Positions 17,738-25,968 of a stretch of 45,021 bases of DNA are shown here, one piece after another (the stretch's first letter is position 1; each line of letters begins with the position of its first letter). Position numbers and translations under genes: made by a program. The stretch covers positions 1-45,021 of the forward strand of contig CALHVG010000079.1 in the NCBI GenBank assembly GCA_938039145.1. Reading direction: 5' to 3'. This stretch comes from an uncultured Treponema sp. (lineage in GTDB: Bacteria > Spirochaetota > Spirochaetia > Treponematales > Treponemataceae). A model generated the notes under the pieces. It had not been told where the DNA came from, searched no databases, and saw only the letters and a list, made by a program, of their open reading frames with translations.

Positions 17738-18832
17738 TTATATGCTTAAATATGAGCATACAAGCTGCCCCATTTTTTTGGTTCCCGCAAGTTTTCCGGC
17801 TTTTCTGCATTCTTCAATAGCATCTCCGGCGATGTCCTTGCATCTCCAGCCGTCGGCAAGAACAGAAGAAACCGCCACCTCGATTGCGGACGCTTCTTTT
17901 TCAAGTCCGAAATCGTATCGCAAAAGCATGGCTGCGCTAAGAATCGTGGCAAGCGGATTTGCGATGTCAAGCCCCGCAATGTCCGGCGCAGAGCCGTGTA
18001 TGGGTTCGTAAAGCCCCGGACCTGAACCGTCGCCTATACTTGCCGAAGCCAGCATTCCTATGCTTCCGGTAATCTGGCTTGCCTCGTCGGACAGGATGTC
18101 GCCGAACATATTGCTTGTTACAATTACATCGAACTGATTGGGATTTTTCACAAGCTGCATGGAAGCGTTGTCAATGTAAAGCGAATTGAACTCAACGTCG
18201 GGATATTCAGTTTTTATTTCGCCTGCAATTTTTCGCCAAAGCTGACTTGAAACAAGAATATTCGCCTTGTCAACGAGCGTAAGCTTTTTTCTTCGCTTTC
18301 TTGCATAATCAAATCCGATTCGGACAATCCGTTCGATTTCCATGCGGCTGTATTTTTCCGTATCCCAAGCGACATTTCCGTCATCGCTTGTGCCCTTTTC
18401 GCCAAAATAGATTCCGCCTGTAAGTTCCCGAACGATAAGAATATCTATTCCGTCGCCTATTATATCATCTTTCAGCGGGCACGCGGATTTCAGTTCTTTC
18501 CACATGACGGCAGGGCGAAGGTTTGCGAACACTTTAAGCCCTCCCCTCAGTCCCAAAAGAGCTTTTTCGGGACGGAGTTCCGACGGAAGAACATCCCACT
18601 TTGGACCTCCGACAGCACCGAGAAGGCAGGCATCGGAAGACTTGCACAATTCAAGCTGCTCTTCAGGAAGAGGTTTTCCGAATTTTTCTATCGCACTGCC
18701 GCCTGCGACGACATTCCTGTAGTTGAACTTGTGGTTAAATTTTTTTGCGACCACATCAAGGACATTTACGGCTTCCGAGACGACATCAGGACCTATTCCG
18801 TCTCCGGGAATCAACGCTATCGTTTTTTCCAT
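17738..18832 (-). CDS. leuB: 3-isopropylmalate dehydrogenase
   Basis: 364 residues, normal family length. Diagnostic segments are IPGDGIGPDVV, FANLRPA, RELTGGIYFGE (with the catalytic Tyr), LVDKANIL (catalytic Lys), SNMFGDILSDEASQITGSIGMLASAS and LYEPIHGSAPDIAG. It oxidatively decarboxylates 3-isopropylmalate in leucine synthesis using NAD. An AGGTGA ribosome binding site precedes the ATG. No leuA, leuC or leuD is nearby, so the gene is separated from the rest of the pathway. Confidence 0.97.
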   Translation of the reverse strand: MEKTIALIPGDGIGPDVVSEAVNVLDVVAKKFNHKFNYRNVVAGGSAIEKFGKPLPEEQLELCKSSDACLLGAVGGPKWDVLPSELRPEKALLGLRGGLKVFANLRPAVMWKELKSACPLKDDIIGDGIDILIVRELTGGIYFGEKGTSDDGNVAWDTEKYSRMEIERIVRIGFDYARKRRKKLTLVDKANILVSSQLWRKIAGEIKTEYPDVEFNSLYIDNASMQLVKNPNQFDVIVTSNMFGDILSDEASQITGSIGMLASASIGDGSGPGLYEPIHGSAPDIAGLDIANPLATILSAAMLLRYDFGLEKEASAIEVAVSSVLADGWRCKDIAGDAIEECRKAGKLAGTKKMGQLVCSYLSI

Positions 18833-18964
18833 ACAATCACCTACAAATATTTTGTTTCGAACATTATGAAAAAATCCGCCTGAAAAAGCAAGGCTATTTT
18901 TTCACAGCTTCAATTATACGCACGGATTGCCGATTGAACAATTTTTATGCACAAAAGTTTCGGC

Positions 18965-20992
18965 TTATTTAAGATAGACCATCAAAAGCATTATGTCGGA
19001 ATTCCTGATTCCGCTGATTCGTTCCGCTTGCCCCAGCGTAAGAGGTCTGATTTTTTCGAGCTTGTTTCTGCTTTCGGCACTTAACGAAGGAATTGCCCCG
19101 TAATCAAAGTCCATGGGAATGTGAAGATTTTCAAGCCTGCGAAGTTTTTCCACGCGCCTGTCTTGCTTTTCGATGTAATATTTGTACTTAAAGTCTATTT
19201 TTGCACCTTCCCACAAAGCGTTCTCGTAGCCCGGATTTTCAAGAGCCGGCTCTTTTAGCAATCGGGAAAGGATTTCGTCCTGCACAGCATATTTTTCCTG
19301 TATTTTTTCAAACTCGGCTTTTGTCTTTAGCCCAAAACGAAAAGCATATTCGGAAAGCCTTCTGTCCGCTGTGTCGTGCCGTAATTTAAGCCTGTATTCG
19401 GCTCGCGCGGTGAACATTCTGTAAGGCTCTTTTGTTCCAAGCGTTACCAAATCGTCTATAAGAACGCCGATGTACGCCTCGTCTCTGGCTAAAATCAACG
19501 GATTGTAGGTTGGGATTTTTTCAAAATTGTCAAAACCGTTCTTTTTTTGGAAATCCTTTTCAAAATCGTTCAAAAATTTTGAAATCTTAAAATCGGATTT
19601 TAAATTTTCAGTTTGATTTTCTCCGTCGTTTTTTACATCGAATGTAAAATCGCTTGCGCAAAGTTCCGAAAGAGGACCTGAAACCTTTTTGTGTTCCCTT
19701 GAATAAAGGGCGGCGTTTATTCCTGCCACAAGCCCTTGACCCGCCGCCTCTTCGTAGCCCGACGTTCCGTTTATCTGCCCTGCGTTGAAAAGTCCCGCGA
19801 CACGCTTTGTCTCAAGACTTGCAAAAAGCTGGGTAGGCTCAACATAGTCGTATTCTACGGCATAGCCCGGTCTTGACTGGACGGCGTTCTCGAATCCTTT
19901 CATTGTGCGCATGAACGAATCCTGAACGCTTTCTGGAAGACTTGATGAAAGCCCGTTCAGATACATCTCGTCGGTATCCAAGCCTTCCGGCTCGACAAAA
20001 ATCTGGTGGCGTTCCCGCTCTGAAAATCTCATTACCTTGTCTTCTATCGACGGACAATAGCGTGGACCGATTCCGCTTATTTTTCCGCTGAACAAGGGGG
20101 ACCGATTTATGTTCTCCCTAATTATTCTGTGAGTGTCGGAGTTTGTGTAGACCATGTGGCACGGAACCATCGGTCGTTCTATCTTGGAATTTGAAAAACT
20201 GAACGGAAGTGCTTCTGCGTCGCCGGAATTTTCTTCCAGTTTTGAAAAATCAATCGACTTACGAAGAACCCTAGGCGGAGTTCCGGTTTTTAGCCTTCCT
20301 GTTGTAAAACCCAGCCGATTAAGGCTTTGCGTAAGACCGAAAGCCGCCGCCTCTCCAAGCCGACCAGAAGGCGCATCGTAGTCGCCGATGAATATTCTTC
20401 CTCCAAGAAAAGTTCCGGTCGTAAGCACAACAGCCCTGCAAGGAATAAGCCTCCCTCGTTCGGTGGCTACCCCCGTAACTTTTTGCCGCATTTTTGAAAA
20501 CATCGCATCGGATTTTTCAGTTCCCCGATATTCGCCCGGAATCGTTCCTTTTTCGGCGGAACTGTCTGCGTTCGGCGGAAGAGGGGTGTCAGAAATCACC
20601 GTAAGGATTTCCGTAACCGTATCCATGAGCGTGTAAAGATTTTCCTGATTTTCTACAGTTTTTCTTGCAAGCCGGGAATATTCGATTTTATCCGCCTGGC
20701 TTCTTGGAGCCTGAACAGCAGGGCCGCGGCTTTTGTTCAACATTCTGAACTGAATCATAGAACCGTCGATGAGTTTTGCCATTTCGCCGCCGAGCGCATC
20801 AATCTCACGCACAATGTTCCCTTTGGCGATTCCGCCTATCGAAGGATTGCAGCTCATTCTGCCTATCGTATCGGGACTTTGAGTAACCGCAAGCGTTTTT
20901 AGCCCCATTCTTGCAGACGAAAGAGCCGCCTCGATTCCGGCATGCCCCAGCCCGACCACAACGACATCATAAAAATCATAAAATCCCGACAT
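18965..20992 (-). CDS. mnmG: tRNA uridine-5-carboxymethylaminomethyl modification enzyme, FAD subunit
   Basis: 675 residues from ATG 20992. The FAD-binding motif VVGLGHAGIEAALSSARMG, then CNPSIGG, GRLKTGTPPR and NGTSGYEEAAGQG identify MnmG (GidA), which with MnmE modifies wobble U34 of several tRNAs. The C-terminal tRNA-binding helices end NSDIMLLMVYLK. A longer reading from TTG 21028 adds 12 residues and would overlap the promoter; the start at 20992 has TATAAT 7 nt before it and no ribosome binding site. There is an insertion of about 30 residues after ILTVISDTP. mnmE and rsmG are not adjacent. Confidence 0.97.
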   Translation of the reverse strand: MSGFYDFYDVVVVGLGHAGIEAALSSARMGLKTLAVTQSPDTIGRMSCNPSIGGIAKGNIVREIDALGGEMAKLIDGSMIQFRMLNKSRGPAVQAPRSQADKIEYSRLARKTVENQENLYTLMDTVTEILTVISDTPLPPNADSSAEKGTIPGEYRGTEKSDAMFSKMRQKVTGVATERGRLIPCRAVVLTTGTFLGGRIFIGDYDAPSGRLGEAAAFGLTQSLNRLGFTTGRLKTGTPPRVLRKSIDFSKLEENSGDAEALPFSFSNSKIERPMVPCHMVYTNSDTHRIIRENINRSPLFSGKISGIGPRYCPSIEDKVMRFSERERHQIFVEPEGLDTDEMYLNGLSSSLPESVQDSFMRTMKGFENAVQSRPGYAVEYDYVEPTQLFASLETKRVAGLFNAGQINGTSGYEEAAGQGLVAGINAALYSREHKKVSGPLSELCASDFTFDVKNDGENQTENLKSDFKISKFLNDFEKDFQKKNGFDNFEKIPTYNPLILARDEAYIGVLIDDLVTLGTKEPYRMFTARAEYRLKLRHDTADRRLSEYAFRFGLKTKAEFEKIQEKYAVQDEILSRLLKEPALENPGYENALWEGAKIDFKYKYYIEKQDRRVEKLRRLENLHIPMDFDYGAIPSLSAESRNKLEKIRPLTLGQAERISGIRNSDIMLLMVYLK

Positions 20993-20999
20993 GAAAAAA

Positions 21000-21027
21000 A
21001 TTATAGTGATTTTAGAACGCTTGTACA
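21000..21027 (-). promoter_or_regulatory. mnmG promoter, candidate leaderless
   Basis: On the minus strand TGTACA (4/6), a 16-bp spacer and a perfect TATAAT, which ends 7 nt before the preferred ATG. The intervening bases are a T run with no ribosome binding site. Confidence 0.6.
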
Positions 21028-21174
21028 AACAGAGGAGTTTTATGTGAATGCAAATTGCCTTTCGAAAAAGTCTTAATTTTTGGGCAGGAATTTTAAAAAA
21101 TCTAAATTTTTCAACGTTTTTTAAAAAGCATTTTGAGCGTCAGTTTTAAGCAGAAATACAGCGACTGAACAAAA

Positions 21175-21561
21175 TCATTTTCCTTTCATGTAGCGTCTGA
21201 TTCCTTCAACTATGTCGCCGTCTATGACGTGTTCCACTCGGCAAGCGTTTTTTTCCGCCTGCGCCGCTCCTACTCCCGTTATTTCCATGAAAAAATTCGT
21301 CAAAAGTCTATGGCGATCGTAGATTTTTTCGGCGCGCGCTTTTCCGCTTTCAGTGAATTTTATAATCTGGTTTTCGTCAAAAAAAATAAAGCCGTCGTCC
21401 CGCAATATTCCCATGGCGCGGCTTACGCTCGGCTTTGTAACGCCAAGTTTTCTTGCCACATCCACAGAATGGCAGTCGCCCTTTTCGTTCTGAATCATAA
21501 GGATTGCTTCAAGATAATCCTCTCCGGATTCGTGCATTCTTGGTTCAGGTCTGCTTTCCAT
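21175..21561 (-). CDS. DtxR/MntR-family metal-dependent transcriptional regulator
   Basis: 128 residues from ATG 21561. The N-terminal winged helix (DYLEAILMIQNEKGDCHSVDVARKLGVTKPSVSRAMGILRDDG) is followed by the dimer/metal domain; there is no C-terminal SH3-like domain, so the layout is like MntR. Likely metal ligands are Asp and Glu of EDYLEAI (MntR Asp8/Glu11), His of YDRHRLL, and Cys, Glu, His of ACRVEHV, where the Cys is DtxR-like. With bound Mn or Fe it should repress uptake genes; none are nearby. The start was chosen because a promoter -10 (21569-21574) overlaps the alternative ATG at 21570. Confidence 0.88.
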   Translation of the reverse strand: MESRPEPRMHESGEDYLEAILMIQNEKGDCHSVDVARKLGVTKPSVSRAMGILRDDGFIFFDENQIIKFTESGKARAEKIYDRHRLLTNFFMEITGVGAAQAEKNACRVEHVIDGDIVEGIRRYMKGK

Positions 21562-21568
21562 GGGAAGC

Positions 21569-21597
21569 ATTTTAACACATATTCCAACGCTTGTCAG
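21569..21597 (-). promoter_or_regulatory. Promoter of the DtxR/MntR-like gene, candidate leaderless
   Basis: On the minus strand CTGACA (5/6), a 17-bp spacer and TAAAAT (5/6), ending 7 nt before ATG 21561. No ribosome binding site lies between. The -10 runs into the alternative upstream ATG, which supports the shorter protein. Confidence 0.65.
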
Positions 21598-21654
21598 AAA
21601 ATTACCTGCGGATTTTAGAATATGCTTTTGAAAATCGATTCGAGCGAATTCCAA

Positions 21655-22032
21655 TTATTTCTTTTTCAACTTTCCTTCGAAATCAATTTCCCACTGTTGG
21701 GACCCGTTGGGATATACCGGAAATTTCATACAACTTTGAGCAAGAGTTCCTGCCTCCCCGTATAGCACGGCGGTTCCCACGGTATATTCTTCAGGCACAA
21801 TTCTTGCGACCACGGATTCGGAAGGAATTTCATTAAGATTTATCATCGCTCCCTTTCCTTTATTGTTGAGTTTTCCAAGATACACATCGTTATTGTCAGT
21901 GCCATTTCCGATTCTTGTAGTTGACGACAAAGAAAGAAATGTATCGTCTCCGGCATCATAAATCTTGGAAACATACACGCCTATTCCGTTTTTAGCTGAA
22001 AAGTTTCCGTTTATTTTGTTTTCTTCCATCAT
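21655..22032 (-). pseudogene. C-terminal remnant of a beta-helix (Pmp-like) lipoprotein
   Basis: 125 codons with no signal peptide and no ribosome binding site. The segment NDVYLGK ... VVARIVPEEYTVGTAVLYG ... QQWEIDFEGKLKK matches in order the module end of the giant lipoprotein at 532-7284 (NDVYLKDG ... PVARI ... TQVL ... QEWTVGGNGCLK). The upstream part of the protein is missing. It is in the same orientation as the N-terminal remnant at 24534-25549, and the protease gene lies between them. I read the two as the ends of one broken gene. Bases 22033-22225 contain no gene I can support. Confidence 0.75.
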
Positions 22033-22225
22033 TTTTGTTAATTTACTGTGTTTGATTATGCTTGAATGCGCTTTTCATCATCGTAAGTTTTTGTTCACTG
22101 CCACTATAAAAAATGATAACTTTTATATCAAAGAATACCACACATCAGCCGGAAATCTTGTAAGAAAAAGCCGAAGTTTTTGCAACATACAAGAAGTTTG
22201 CAGATGACACACTGAGCATAAGCGG

Positions 22226-22259
22226 CAAGAAAAACGCTCCATAGAGAGCGTTTTTCTTG
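22226..22259 (-). terminator. Terminator after the IdeS-like protease gene
   Basis: CAAGAAAAACGCTC (22226-22239) pairs perfectly with GAGCGTTTTTCTTG (22246-22259), a 14-bp stem with a 6-nt loop, 18 nt after the protease stop. The T-rich arm makes it a plausible intrinsic terminator in either direction. Confidence 0.85.
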
Positions 22260-22276
22260 ATAGTTAAGATTTTAAT

Positions 22277-24418
22277 TTAGGAGTTTGAGTTACTCCATGC
22301 CTGCCACTGTTCTTCACCCTTATCGAGTGTGGTGATTCTATCTATCCATTTATCTATATTGATAATAGACTTTTTTACTGCATAGTTTATAAGGTACGGA
22401 TAATTGTTTTCTTCTTCGTTTTCTTCATAGATATTCTTTTGATAACGAATTCCATAGGTAATCATTTCATTGTTAGGATTGTTGTTATCTGCAATATAAA
22501 TTGCAATAATATTTTCATCTCCATCAAATGCAGCACCCCAAAGTGTTATAGCGTGCAAATTCCCACGTCCATCGCGCGTATCTAATCCTATCGCTTTTTT
22601 AGAATTGAATGCTTCTTTTAGAATTCTTTCAAACTCTTTCTTTGAGTGAGGTGTCTCTACATTCACGATATTATTATCTTTACTGAAAACTTTATCAAAA
22701 TATTTTGGACTTGCGATTCCTTTAAATGGGCTGTTAGCAGATGAAAATAAAAATCCTTCAAGACCGTTTCTAATCTCGTTTCCGCTATTTACACAATTAC
22801 TTCTGAATAAAGCCGCAATTTTACTTTTCTCGTATTCTTGGTCATCTTGCAATCCTTTCGTATATGAAAAATCATAGGTAGAGCCGTATTTATTTTTGTA
22901 TCTATTTATTAACTCTTTGTTTTGCTCACCCCACCAATGCAGCATGTTGCTCGCAGTCATTGCCCAACACATATTGGAATCAGAGCTTTGATAGCAATGA
23001 GATGACATAGTATTTTTCATTACAAAGTTCAGTTTTCGCACATTGAAAAACTTTGTATTTTCATTTTCTTTCCACACAGAGACATAATCAGAATTGTAGT
23101 AGAGCGTCTGTCCGCCTTCTTGTAATTGAGCTCCGTCATCGCCCAATACCGGAACCTTTTCTCCATTATTCGGCTTTTCGACTCCAGAAACCCATTTTGT
23201 TGTCACAGTAGGATTCTCGTTTGCTTTTTGCTCAAGTTTCACTGTTAAGTCTTTTTTATCGTCGCCCTTGACGTATTGATTTGTGCTTTTGTCTATGAAC
23301 TTTATATCCGCAGTTCTAGCCCACACTGTTTTGTTTTGAGAAACGTTTAGTTTTATCGTATCTTCAGCAGGATTTGAGGTGTCTTTACCGGCAAAGCTTA
23401 TCCACTTTGAGCCGCCTTTCACAACTTCTAGCTCATAGTTCAATTTTCCGTTGAGCGTTTCTAGTTTAAACGTAACTTCCCCGCCGTTGCTTTCGCACAA
23501 AGCAGGAGCCGTTTTTATTTTTATCGAAGGTTTTTGTGTTATCTTAAATTTTATAACTTTTTTGATTTCAGGATTCGACGCAGATTCAACAGTCACCTCT
23601 GCATCGCCTTTTTTTGAGCCTTCTACAGTTTCACCGCTTACAGAAATATAGTCCGGAGCATTGTTAGTAATGCGGACATATTTATTTGTAGCGTTGTCAG
23701 GTTTTACTTTTGCATTGATTGTATATTCTTGACCAACGCCCAACTCAATCGGCTGCGCAGGAAGCGGCGGGTCAAATTCAATGTCAGTAACGGCAACTTC
23801 GGCTTCTGTTACGGTTACGTTTACAATTTTTGTGATGCCATCTGCGGCGGTTATCGTCAGTGCCGCAGCACCGACTTTCTTTGCGGTAATCAAACCGTTT
23901 GTATCAACAGATGCAATATCTTTATGGTCGGAAGAATATGTCAGAGTTTTATCGGTTGCGTTATCAGGCTTGACTGTGGCGTTAAGCCGATGAGTTCTGC
24001 CTTTTACAATAGAAATATTTTCGTCAGTAGAAGAAACGGCAATTTCCGTTACGTTTATGCGTGCCGCAGTTACGGTTACGCTTATCGTTTTAGAAACGCC
24101 ATCTGCCGCTTTTAGCGTGATAGACGCAGTTCCGACAGAGTTTGCAAAGATGAGCCCTTTTTCATTGACTGCGGCAATATTTTTGTCGCTTGAAGAATAC
24201 AAGATTTTCTTATCGGTCGCATTTTCAGGTAATACTGTCGCCTCAATCTGAAATGTCGTTCCTTTTACCAAAGAAACAGGATTTATCGGATTCTTTATAG
24301 AAATATCCTGTACATGAACGGTTTTGGGTGCAGGCGGATTTTCCGATTCCGGATCATTTTTGCACGCGGCAAAAAGAAGAGCTGCAAACACAGCGTAAAT
24401 AAAAATTTTGTTTTTCAT
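22277..24418 (-). CDS. Lipoprotein with three BIG_2 domains, BACON-like domain and IdeS-type (C66) cysteine protease
   Basis: 713 residues with lipobox FAAC (Cys19). Three Ig-like BIG_2 domains lie near 35-117, 121-206 and 209-294; a BACON-like domain is near 298-398 (KWISFAG ... VKLEQK). Residues about 405-713 match streptococcal IdeS in order: KWVSGVEKP, CWAMTASNMLHWWGEQNK, KKAIGLDTR, HAITLWGAAFDG, AIYIADNNN and a terminal TTLDKGEEQW. The expected catalytic residues are present: Cys484, His622, Asp644. IdeS cuts IgG in the hinge; IgG as the target here is inference. The Ig-like stalk probably holds the protease away from the cell. GGAGGA precedes the ATG, with its own promoter. It lies between two remnants of another gene, suggesting acquisition. 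Confidence 0.92.
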   Translation of the reverse strand: MKNKIFIYAVFAALLFAACKNDPESENPPAPKTVHVQDISIKNPINPVSLVKGTTFQIEATVLPENATDKKILYSSSDKNIAAVNEKGLIFANSVGTASITLKAADGVSKTISVTVTAARINVTEIAVSSTDENISIVKGRTHRLNATVKPDNATDKTLTYSSDHKDIASVDTNGLITAKKVGAAALTITAADGITKIVNVTVTEAEVAVTDIEFDPPLPAQPIELGVGQEYTINAKVKPDNATNKYVRITNNAPDYISVSGETVEGSKKGDAEVTVESASNPEIKKVIKFKITQKPSIKIKTAPALCESNGGEVTFKLETLNGKLNYELEVVKGGSKWISFAGKDTSNPAEDTIKLNVSQNKTVWARTADIKFIDKSTNQYVKGDDKKDLTVKLEQKANENPTVTTKWVSGVEKPNNGEKVPVLGDDGAQLQEGGQTLYYNSDYVSVWKENENTKFFNVRKLNFVMKNTMSSHCYQSSDSNMCWAMTASNMLHWWGEQNKELINRYKNKYGSTYDFSYTKGLQDDQEYEKSKIAALFRSNCVNSGNEIRNGLEGFLFSSANSPFKGIASPKYFDKVFSKDNNIVNVETPHSKKEFERILKEAFNSKKAIGLDTRDGRGNLHAITLWGAAFDGDENIIAIYIADNNNPNNEMITYGIRYQKNIYEENEEENNYPYLINYAVKKSIINIDKWIDRITTLDKGEEQWQAWSNSNS

Positions 24419-24442
24419 ACGTTTATCCTCCGCATCTGCATA

Positions 24443-24471
24443 ACTATCCGTTATTTTTTTCGTTTAGTCAA
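24443..24471 (-). promoter_or_regulatory. Promoter of the IdeS-like protease gene
   Basis: On the minus strand TTGACT (5/6), a 17-bp spacer and GATAGT (4/6). The leader is about 18 nt and contains the GGAGGA ribosome binding site. Confidence 0.6.
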
Positions 24472-24533
24472 CATTATGAAAGATATACGCTGTTTATAAG
24501 GTCGAATATTGAATTTTGAGAATAGCAGATGAA

Positions 24534-25549
24534 TCAAGCCGGCTTTTGACAATCAACAACCTCGCCGCAGAGTATCGAAATTATCGCCTTTGAAGCCTTG
24601 CTTACGCTTTTGAACGGCTTAAAATATTCGCCGTTTCCGTCTATGTCGTCACCCGATGCGCCGTCAACATAAAAATCCTTGCGAATATTGGATTTTACAA
24701 GTTCTTCGTCGATTTTTAAGACGGTTTTTCCCAACGAATCGGTTTTCATATAACTAGAGCCGCTGTTAATCCATGTATCGGTCGTAAGATTGTCAAAGAC
24801 ATTTACTTGTTCGGCGCAAAAATAAAACAGATTTCCCGTGCAATCATTGGAATTATAGAACGAAAGCGCAAGCGTATACGAACCCGAAGGCGTTCCCGTA
24901 TATCCGCTTCCGGTGTTCATAGTGATATTTTTTGTTTTTACCGCCCCGGACGCAACGGTAGCGCTTGTCTTGTTTTGAAAATCGATTTTTTTCGACGTAT
25001 TGAGTTCCATCGATTTCTCAGGCGACTTTTACGCTTCCTACGGCAAGACTTCCCATGTTGCTTGAAGTTTCATATTCCTGTACGGAAACGGGAAGAGCCG
25101 CCGTTCCTTTTCCGCCGGAAGTGGACTTAGGCTTTATGACAATCGAAATGTCCGGTTCTGAAAAAACGCCCGGAGAAAGAGTAACCTCGGAACTTCCCTC
25201 AAGAACTTTTTTTCCGTTTGAGATGCCTTTTGCGGTCAATGTCCAAGTTCCGCTTGTAAGACGAATCGAAAAACTTCTTCCCGTTACGACAGCCTGTACA
25301 TTTTTAGTTCCGTTTTTTGCATTCACGGAATATGTAAGGTCCAGCGGAATGGAAGGAACTGTAGTCCTTGAAGTTCCTGCGTTATTTGAAAGCACGAAAG
25401 GAACGCCGCCAGTCATGTTCAAAGAACCTTTGAGCGTAAAAACTTCTTCCGAAGAAAAATCCGTAGAACCCTTAAAAAAATTATCGCAACCTGAAAAAAA
25501 CTGCAAAAACAAAAATTATGGCAAAAGAAAAAGTTTTTCTGCTTTTCAT
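24534..25549 (-). pseudogene. Frameshifted N-terminal part of a beta-helix lipoprotein
   Basis: A start at 25549 with ribosome binding site GGAAG encodes MKSRKTFSFAIIFVFAVFF and then leaves frame at a run of seven T (A7 on the plus strand at 25494-25500). One more T would restore a perfect lipobox, FAVFFSGC, followed by DNFFKGSTD and about 155 more residues. A second frame change near 25015-25030 joins to a frame that continues to 24534. It ends in the typical beta-helix N-cap FYVDGASGDDIDGNGEYFKPFKSVSKAS and stops early. So the gene has two frame breaks and lacks its helix body. The run of T could be a phase-variation tract or a plain mutation; the second break favours decay. Confidence 0.75.
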
Positions 25550-25662
25550 GGCGGTTCTTCCTGTAAAAATGGATTCAACTCTAAAAAAGTGAAAATGCTA
25601 TAACACATTTTCTTGCCTTAGAGGATGATTTTGCATTGTTCTAACACATGGAATGTTTTTCA

Positions 25663-25758
25663 TTATGCAAGAGATTTTTTTTCGCTCGCATAAAAAGCGG
25701 ATTTTTTGATGTCGGTTAAATCCTCAATGCTGACTCTGCTGATTTTTTGTGCAGTCAT
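25663..25758 (-). CDS. Mini-ORF, 31 residues, unknown
   Basis: MTAQKISRVSIEDLTDIKKSAF... reads as a short hydrophilic peptide from ATG 25758. A weak CAGGATAAA precedes the start. It follows the 52-residue mini-ORF on the same strand. It may be a fragment of a larger decayed gene. I recognise no family. Confidence 0.2.
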   Translation of the reverse strand: MTAQKISRVSIEDLTDIKKSAFYASEKKSLA

Positions 25759-25806
25759 TTTATCCTGAAAAAGAGAGTTTTAGATGTCTTCGTTTTCAAG
25801 TAGGAT

Positions 25807-25965
25807 TTAGAACTCAATATGATGCGTGCCTTCTAAAAATTTAAATGCGTAAAGATACATTTTGCCTGTGTTGGCGGTTAGAAATGATAGGTTTGTGCTC
25901 GTCTCGGTGATTTTTTGTTCTTTTAGAAGCCCATCACTTTTATGAAATGTATCTGACTGTTTCAT
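25807..25965 (-). CDS. Mini-ORF, 52 residues, downstream of AT-rich hypothetical
   Basis: A 52-codon frame (MKQSDTFHKSDGLLKEQKIT ... EGTHHIEF) starts 3 nt after the stop of the 25969-26718 gene, as in translational coupling. It has no separate ribosome binding site, but the preceding stop region (AGTTCCTAACCT) is purine-poor, so coupling is the only likely route. No domain recognised. Confidence 0.35.
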   Translation of the reverse strand: MKQSDTFHKSDGLLKEQKITETSTNLSFLTANTGKMYLYAFKFLEGTHHIEF

Positions 25966-25968
25966 AGG

